Shown here: piece by piece, positions 58,980 through 64,000 of the stretch
Position numbering within the stretch: the first letter of the stretch is position 1
Layout of the letters: each line of letters begins with the position of its first letter
Assembly: GCA_963815125.1 (NCBI GenBank)
Contig: CAWFFM010000003.1
Location: forward strand, 558,001 to 622,000
Reading direction: 5' to 3'
Source of the DNA: Actinocatenispora sp963815125
GTDB taxonomy: Bacteria > Actinomycetota > Actinomycetes > Mycobacteriales > Micromonosporaceae
Length of the DNA stretch: 64,000 nt
Program-made: the position numbers and the translations under genes
Notes under the pieces: generated by a model
What the model saw: only the letters and a program-made list of their open reading frames with translations
Databases searched by the model: none
What the model was told of the DNA's origin: nothing

Positions 58980-59788
58980 CCGGCCACCTGCTGGCCGCGC
59001 CGTTGACCGGGATACTCGCCGCCGCGGCGCCGGGCTCGATGAGCACCGGCGAGCAGGTCGCGTTCTGGGTACTCGGCATCGTCGCACTGGGCTGCGCGAT
59101 CGCCATGGTGGCCGCACGCAACGCGGTCCACTCGGCGTTGTTCCTCGTCGTCACCATGTTCTGCCTGGGCATCTTCTACATCATCGAGTCCGGGCCGTTC
59201 ATCGGAATGGCGCAGATCATCGTCTACACCGGCGCGATCATGATGCTGTTCCTGTTCGTGCTGATGCTGGTCGGACGGGACGTGTCGGACTCGCTGATCG
59301 AGACGCTGCGCGGGCAACGTACCGCCGGCATCCTGGTCGGTCTCGGCCTGGCTGCGCTGCTCGGCTCGGGCATCGCCCGGGCGCTCGGTTCGGTGGACGC
59401 GAAGGGTCTGGAGTCGGCGAACCAGGCGCACGGCGGCAACGTGCCGGGCCTGGCCGCGCTGTTGTTCACCCGGTACGTGTTCGCCTTCGAGGTGACCAGC
59501 GCGCTGCTGATCACCGCCGCGGTGGGCGCCATGATCCTGGCGCACGTACAGCGCACCGGCGAGAAGCGGACCCAGAAGGAACTGTCCCGGGAACGCTTCG
59601 CCCCGGGTAACTACCCGGCGCCGAAGACCGGGCCTGGTGTGTTCGCGCTGAGCAACTCGGTGGCGACCCCGGCCCTGCTGCCGGACGGTACGAAGTCGGC
59701 GCGCAGCGTCACGCCGCTGGTACCGGCCCGTGAGCTGACCGCCGAGGAGACCCGCCCGAAGGACACCCTGACGGGAGGTAACCAGTGA
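58976..59788 (+). CDS. nuoJ: NADH-quinone oxidoreductase subunit J
   Basis: A 270-residue membrane subunit with five helices; FWVLGIVALGCAIAMVAARN and IVYTGAIMMLFLFVLMLVG are the conserved first and third helices. The ~80-residue C-terminal hydrophilic tail is longer than in enteric NuoJ. ATG 58976 overlaps the nuoI stop, which rejects the longer upstream frame. GTGA overlap with nuoK. Confidence 0.95.
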   Translation: MTGHLLAAPLTGILAAAAPGSMSTGEQVAFWVLGIVALGCAIAMVAARNAVHSALFLVVTMFCLGIFYIIESGPFIGMAQIIVYTGAIMMLFLFVLMLVGRDVSDSLIETLRGQRTAGILVGLGLAALLGSGIARALGSVDAKGLESANQAHGGNVPGLAALLFTRYVFAFEVTSALLITAAVGAMILAHVQRTGEKRTQKELSRERFAPGNYPAPKTGPGVFALSNSVATPALLPDGTKSARSVTPLVPARELTAEETRPKDTLTGGNQ

Positions 59789-60084
59789 CCCCCACCTACT
59801 ACCTCGTCCTGTCGGCGGCGCTGTTCTGCGTCGGCGCGGTCGGTGTACTGATCCGCCGCAACGCGATCGTGGTCTTCATGTGCGTGGAGCTGATGCTCAA
59901 CGCCGCGAACCTGTCGCTGGTCACCTTCGCCAGGATCAACGGCACCCTGGACGGTCAGATCATGGCCTTCTTCGTGATGGTGGTGGCCGCGGCCGAGGTC
60001 GTGGTCGGTCTCGCGATCATCATGTCGATCTTCCGGACGCGGCGTTCGGCCTCGGTCGACGACGCCAACCTGTTGAAGTACTGA
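59785..60084 (+). CDS. nuoK: NADH-quinone oxidoreductase subunit K
   Basis: A 99-residue, three-helix, MrpC-like subunit. LIRRNAIVVFMCVELMLNAAN has the conserved membrane Glu for proton transfer, and VVAAAEVVVGLAIIMSIFR the second. Start GTG 59785 within the end of nuoJ; nuoL begins 9 nt after the stop. Confidence 0.97.
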   Translation: MTPTYYLVLSAALFCVGAVGVLIRRNAIVVFMCVELMLNAANLSLVTFARINGTLDGQIMAFFVMVVAAAEVVVGLAIIMSIFRTRRSASVDDANLLKY

Positions 60085-60093
60085 GGACTTTCG

Positions 60094-62025
60094 ATGACTG
60101 TGCCAGCACTGGCTGAACAAGTGCAGTACTCGGCGGCGAGCGGTGCGCTGTCGAGCGTATGGCTGCTCATCGCGATCCCGCTGGCCTGCGCTGCGGTGCT
60201 GCTGTTGCTGGGACGCAGGGCGGACAGGTGGGGACACCTGCTCGGCTGCGCCAGCATCGGCGTGTCGTTCGTGCTCGGGCTGTGGTATTTCTTCTCCCTG
60301 CGGGGTCTCGGGCACAAGGCCGTGTCGCTGGACCTGTTCAACTTCCTGCAGGTCGGCCGGCTGAAGGTCGACTGGGGGATCCTGTACGACCCGCTGTCGG
60401 CGACGTTCGTGCTGCTGATCACCGGCGTGGGGTTCCTGATCCACGTGTACGCGGTCGGCTACATGGCGCCGGACCGCGACCGGCGACGGTTCTTCGGGTA
60501 CTTCAACCTGTTCGTCGCCGCGATGCTGCTGCTGGTGCTGGGCAACAGCTTCCTGATGACCTTCATCGGCTGGGAGGGCGTGGGTCTCGCGTCGTACCTG
60601 CTGATCTCCTGGTACCAGGACAAGCCCGCCGCCGCGACCGCCGGTAAGAAGGCATTCCTGATGAACCGGGTCGGTGACGCCGCCTTCCTGGTCGCGATGT
60701 TCCTGATGTTCAGCTACCTGGGCACCACCAACTTCCAGCAGGTGTTCAACGGGGTCGGCGCGCTGCCCAGCGGCGTGACCCTGGCGATCGCCCTGCTGCT
60801 GCTCGGTGGGGCCTGCGGTAAGTCCGGCCAGTTCCCGCTGCAGGCGTGGTTGCCGGACGCGATGGAGGGCCCGACCCCGGTGTCGGCGCTGATCCACGCG
60901 GCGACGATGGTGACCGCCGGGGTGTACCTGATCGCCCGGGCGCATCCGATCTTCAACGCCACCACCATCGGGTCCACCGTGGTCGTCGCGGTCGGTGCGT
61001 TCACCCTGCTGCTCGGGTGCATCATCGGCTGCGCGAAGGACGACATCAAGCGGGTCCTGGCCTACTCGACGGTCAGCCAGATCGGCTACATGTTCCTGGC
61101 GGTCGGGCTGGGTGGCGGCGCGTACGCACTGGGCATCCTGCACCTGCTGGCGCACGGCTTCTTCAAGGCCGGACTGTTCCTCGGCGCCGGTTCGGTGATG
61201 CACGGGATGAAGGACCAGACCGACATCCGTCGCTTCGGTGGTCTCTGGCGCTACATGCCGGTCACCTGGGCCACGGTCGGGCTCGGCTACCTGGCGATCA
61301 TCGGTATCCCGCCATTGTCCGGGTTCTTCTCCAAGGACCCGATCATCGAGGCGGCCTTCGAACGGGCCGGCTGGCAGGGCCTGGTGTTCGGCAGTGCGGC
61401 CCTGCTCGGTGCGGGCCTCACCTCCTTCTACATGACCAGGCTGTTCGTCCTGACCTTCCACGGTCCGAAACGTTGGACCGACGACATCGAGCACCCGCAC
61501 GAGTCGCCCGGTGTGATGAAGCTGCCGATGATCCTGCTCGCGGTGGGTTCGGTGGCGGCCGGTGGCCTGCTGGTCTACGGCGGCTTCGTGGAATGGCTCA
61601 AGCCGGTGTTCGGTACCACCGAGGTGCCGGAGGGCCGGGTGCTCAACCGGTTCGTGATGACCGGCATCAGCCTCGCCGTGGTGATCCTCGGTGGCCTGAT
61701 CGCCTGGCTGCTGTTCCGGCGCGGCACCGAACTGGTGGAGCAGCCAGCGCGCAGCCCGCTGGTCCGGGCGGCCCGGGAGAACCTGTACGGGGACGTGTTC
61801 AACGAGACCGTGTTCGAACTGCCCGGCAAGTTGCTGACCCGGGCGGCGGTCTTCTTCGACGGCAAGGGAATCGACGGACTGGTGACCGGCCTGGCCGCCG
61901 TGATCGGCGGCAGTTCCAGCCGGTTGCGCCGGCTGCAGACCGGTTTCGTACGGTCCTACGCGTTGACGATGCTCGGAGGTGCGCTCGTCGTGGTGGCAGC
62001 GCTGATGGCGGTGAAGCTCGGATGA
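60094..62025 (+). CDS. nuoL: NADH-quinone oxidoreductase subunit L
   Basis: This 643-residue antiporter-like proton-pumping subunit has the Mrp-type core: GWEGVGLASYLLISWY, GKSGQFPLQAWLPDAMEGPTPVSALIHAATMV and LAYSTVSQIGYMF. The long amphipathic helix near the C-terminus ties the membrane arm together. ATG 60094 follows GAGGA. The stop overlaps a small bridging frame as ATGA. Confidence 0.97.
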   Translation: MTVPALAEQVQYSAASGALSSVWLLIAIPLACAAVLLLLGRRADRWGHLLGCASIGVSFVLGLWYFFSLRGLGHKAVSLDLFNFLQVGRLKVDWGILYDPLSATFVLLITGVGFLIHVYAVGYMAPDRDRRRFFGYFNLFVAAMLLLVLGNSFLMTFIGWEGVGLASYLLISWYQDKPAAATAGKKAFLMNRVGDAAFLVAMFLMFSYLGTTNFQQVFNGVGALPSGVTLAIALLLLGGACGKSGQFPLQAWLPDAMEGPTPVSALIHAATMVTAGVYLIARAHPIFNATTIGSTVVVAVGAFTLLLGCIIGCAKDDIKRVLAYSTVSQIGYMFLAVGLGGGAYALGILHLLAHGFFKAGLFLGAGSVMHGMKDQTDIRRFGGLWRYMPVTWATVGLGYLAIIGIPPLSGFFSKDPIIEAAFERAGWQGLVFGSAALLGAGLTSFYMTRLFVLTFHGPKRWTDDIEHPHESPGVMKLPMILLAVGSVAAGGLLVYGGFVEWLKPVFGTTEVPEGRVLNRFVMTGISLAVVILGGLIAWLLFRRGTELVEQPARSPLVRAARENLYGDVFNETVFELPGKLLTRAAVFFDGKGIDGLVTGLAAVIGGSSSRLRRLQTGFVRSYALTMLGGALVVVAALMAVKLG

Positions 62026-62141
62026 GTGAGCGTCAACGGACCCGCCGGGAAGCCGGTGTGGACACTCGGCGGCGGGTGGATCAGACAGCACAGCGCGGTT
62101 GCGCCTACCGGCCGTCCGCAGCGAAGCGAGGACGGCCATGA
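62022..62141 (+). CDS. Possible 39-residue bridging ORF between nuoL and nuoM
   Basis: ATG 62022 overlaps the nuoL stop and the TGA at 62139-62141 overlaps the nuoM start, both as ATGA. The peptide is strongly basic, beginning MSERQRTRREAGVDTRRR. Near its end GGCCGTCC and GGACGGCC form an 8-bp inverted repeat that could hide or expose the nuoM start. It has no known domain and may act only in translational coupling. Confidence 0.35.
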   Translation: MSERQRTRREAGVDTRRRVDQTAQRGCAYRPSAAKRGRP

Positions 62142-63661
62142 GTAATTTCCCATTCCTGTCGGTGCTGACCGTGGCGCCGGCGGTGGGTGCGCTGGTCGTG
62201 GCGTTCCTGCCGCGCAGCAACCCCCGACTGGCCAAGATCGTGGCCCTGGTGTGGTCGCTGGCCGTACTGGCCCTGACCGCCGTCATGTGCGTGGTGTTCA
62301 AGGCCGGCGGCGACCGGTTCCAGTTCCGTGAGTCGTACCCGTGGATCACCCAGTGGGGTGTCCGGTTCACCTTCCAGGTGGACGGCATCGCCCTGGTGAT
62401 GCTGGGGCTGACCGCGGTGCTGACACCGATCGTGATCGCGGCCAGCTGGCACGACGCGGAGCGCTCGAAGCGTTCGGTACACACCTACTTCGCCCTGCTG
62501 CTGGCCCTGGAATGCACGATGATCGGGGTGTTCGCCGCGGCGGACGTCTTCCTGTTCTACGTGTTCTTCGAGGTCATGCTGGTGCCGATGTACTTCCTGA
62601 TCGGCTCCTACGGCGGCGCCCGGCGGCAGTACGCGGCGGTCAAGTTCTTCCTGTACTCGCTGTTCGGCGGGCTGCTGATGCTGGCCGCGGTGATCGGGCT
62701 GTGGGTGGTCGGTGGGCACACCTTCGACTGGAACGCCCTGATCCACGCGGACCTGTCCACCACGACGGCTCGCTGGCTGTTCCTCGGGTTCTTCCTGGCG
62801 TTCGCGATCAAGGCGCCGTTCTTCCCGTTCCACACCTGGCTGCCGGACGCCGGTGGCGCCGCGCCGGCCGGTGCGGCGGCCCTGCTGGTCGGCGTACTGG
62901 ACAAGGTCGGCACGTACGGGATCCTCCGGTTCTGTCTGTCGATCTTCCCGGAGGCGTCCCGCTACTTCGCGCCGCTGGCGCTGGCTCTGGCACTGGTCGG
63001 GATCCTGTACGGCGCGCTGCTCGCGGTCGGCCAGAACGACCTGAAGCGGCTGGTGGCGTACACCTCGATCGCGCACTTCGGGTTCATCGGTGTCGGCATC
63101 TTCGCCTTCACCACCCAGGCCGGTACGGGCGCGGTGCTGTACATGGTCAACCACGGCCTGTCCACCGGCGCGCTGTTCCTGATCGTCGGGATGCTGGTGC
63201 AGCGCCGGGGTTCGGCGAACGTACGCGACTTCGGTGGCGCCGCGAAGTTGGTGCCGCTGCTGGCCGGCTGCTTCTTCATCGCCGGCCTGGCCTCGCTGGC
63301 ACTGCCCGGCACGTCGCCGTTCGTCAGCGAGTTCCTGGTTCTGATCGGTACGTTCAGCGTGCACAAGGTGGTGGCGATCCTGGCCACCTTCGGCGTGATC
63401 CTGGCGGCCGGCTACATCCTGTGGATGTACCAGCGTTCCATGCAGGGCACCGTGAACGTGGAGATGTCCAAGATGGACAGCTTCAGGACTGACCTGACCG
63501 GCCGGGAGAAGTGGGTGGTCGCGCCGCTGATCCTGCTGATCCTGGTGCTCGGGGTGTATCCGAAGCCGGTGATCGACGTGATCAACCCGGCGGTGACGGC
63601 GACCATGCACGACATCGGCAAGACCGATCCCGTCCCGAATGCGGTGGGGGCAAACAAGTGA
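62138..63661 (+). CDS. nuoM: NADH-quinone oxidoreductase subunit M
   Basis: This 507-residue antiporter-like subunit has the conserved membrane Glu in FEVMLVPMYFLIGSYG and the core APFFPFHTWLPDAGGAAPAG followed by VGVLDKVGTYGILRF and LVAYTSIAHFGFIG. ATG 62138, with GAGG 7 nt upstream, is preferred over ATG 62099, which would add 13 unrelated residues. GTGA overlap with nuoN. Confidence 0.96.
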   Translation: MSNFPFLSVLTVAPAVGALVVAFLPRSNPRLAKIVALVWSLAVLALTAVMCVVFKAGGDRFQFRESYPWITQWGVRFTFQVDGIALVMLGLTAVLTPIVIAASWHDAERSKRSVHTYFALLLALECTMIGVFAAADVFLFYVFFEVMLVPMYFLIGSYGGARRQYAAVKFFLYSLFGGLLMLAAVIGLWVVGGHTFDWNALIHADLSTTTARWLFLGFFLAFAIKAPFFPFHTWLPDAGGAAPAGAAALLVGVLDKVGTYGILRFCLSIFPEASRYFAPLALALALVGILYGALLAVGQNDLKRLVAYTSIAHFGFIGVGIFAFTTQAGTGAVLYMVNHGLSTGALFLIVGMLVQRRGSANVRDFGGAAKLVPLLAGCFFIAGLASLALPGTSPFVSEFLVLIGTFSVHKVVAILATFGVILAAGYILWMYQRSMQGTVNVEMSKMDSFRTDLTGREKWVVAPLILLILVLGVYPKPVIDVINPAVTATMHDIGKTDPVPNAVGANK

Positions 63662-64000
63662 ACTCTCCAGCGGTGCTGGCGGCCGACATCACGCTGCCGC
63701 ACATCGACTACGCGGCGATCTCGCCGATCCTGATCCTGCTGGGGGCGGCCTGCCTCGGGATCCTCGCGGAGGCTTTCGTACCGCGCAGATGGCGGTACCT
63801 CACCCAGCTGCTGATCGCCCTGGCCGCCGAGGTCGTCGGCCTGGTCGTGGTGGTCGGGTTGGCCGGCCGGCACCTGCTGACCGCGGGCAACGCACTGGCG
63901 GTGGACGGCCCGGCACTGTTCCTGCAGGGTTCCCTGCTGGTCCTGGGCATCCTGTCCACGCTGCTGATCGCCGAACGCACCGTGGAACGCGGTGGGGCGT
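63658..64000 (+). CDS. nuoN: NADH-quinone oxidoreductase subunit N, N-terminal part (3' end outside window)
   Basis: This is the start of the third antiporter-like subunit. The first ~114 residues give three hydrophobic helices (SPILILLGAACLGILAEAFV, LLIALAAEVVGLVVVVGLAG, LFLQGSLLVLGILSTLLIAE), the usual NuoN opening. GTG 63658 overlaps the nuoM stop. The frame runs off the window end. Confidence 0.93.
   Translation, partial: MNSPAVLAADITLPHIDYAAISPILILLGAACLGILAEAFVPRRWRYLTQLLIALAAEVVGLVVVVGLAGRHLLTAGNALAVDGPALFLQGSLLVLGILSTLLIAERTVERGGA

Noticed and set aside
59611..62484. A 957-codon open frame on the minus strand opposite nuoJ-nuoM
   Set aside because: It is His/Gln/Arg-rich, lacks any domain, and lies opposite four certain genes; it is a high-GC shadow frame.

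Overview
The window is a stretch of high-GC actinobacterial chromosome. GTG starts, ATGA/GTGA gene overlaps, TANNNT-type promoter elements, a futalosine menaquinone pathway, a 14-subunit nuo operon and a modular PKS/NRPS cluster all point that way. I infer a filamentous actinomycete, possibly Micromonosporaceae; I cannot prove the family from the sequence alone. I see no rRNA, CRISPR array, insertion sequence or integrase.

Layout. (a) 1-464 is the 3' end of mqnA. (b) 632-4430 is paaABCDE, the phenylacetyl-CoA epoxidase complex, behind a promoter flanked by a perfect 8-bp inverted repeat. (c) 4439-20278 is a compact biosynthetic cluster: an atypical LuxR/NarL regulator with degenerate receiver residues, an NRPS module (C-A-PCP), a one-module PKS ending in a thioester reductase (KS-AT-ACP-R), a CmlS-like FAD halogenase, a free-standing A-PCP, an MFS exporter, a free-standing C domain and an MDR oxidoreductase. 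The set predicts a small, halogenated, reductively released aminoacyl-polyketide. Two of its genes carry a rare TTA codon, hinting at bldA control. (d) 20468-20837 is a scar: a frameshifted, truncated gene fused to two tRNA-like halves in permuted order, next to a hairpin. (e) 21095-22482 is a sigK/rskA-type sigma/anti-sigma pair, and 22618-23808 is mqnC. (f) 23826-39723 is a polysaccharide-utilisation locus. It has a leftward operon (SDR, two heparinase II/III-like lyases, DUF624 membrane protein, D-2-hydroxyacid dehydrogenase) and a rightward one (LacI regulator, sugar ABC importer, GDSL esterase, PL8 lyase, CE7-like esterase). Four copies of one 16-bp operator sit at the three promoter regions, so the locus looks like a single LacI regulon for an acetylated, uronic-acid-containing polysaccharide. 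(g) 39789-43323 is an ABC-2 exporter divergent from a two-component system. (h) 43332-46257 holds a PhyH-type dioxygenase and a secreted GH15-like protein. (i) 46357-64000 is respiratory: menG, a menaquinone-reductase-like flavoprotein preceded by a Rex-like site, then nuoA-nuoN (nuoN cut by the window end).

How the parts fit. mqnA, mqnC, menG and the MenJ-like reductase supply the quinone reduced by the nuo complex, and the Rex-like site would tie that block to NADH/NAD+ ratio. In the polysaccharide locus, secreted PL8 and esterases would depolymerise and deacetylate, the CUT1 importer takes up oligosaccharides, and the signal-less heparinase-like lyases and dehydrogenases finish the job inside the cell. 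In the biosynthetic cluster, the free A-PCP can supply or present a (possibly halogenated) residue, the C-A-PCP adds a residue whose pocket resembles alanine domains, the PKS adds a malonyl-type unit without ketoreduction, and the R domain releases an aldehyde or alcohol.
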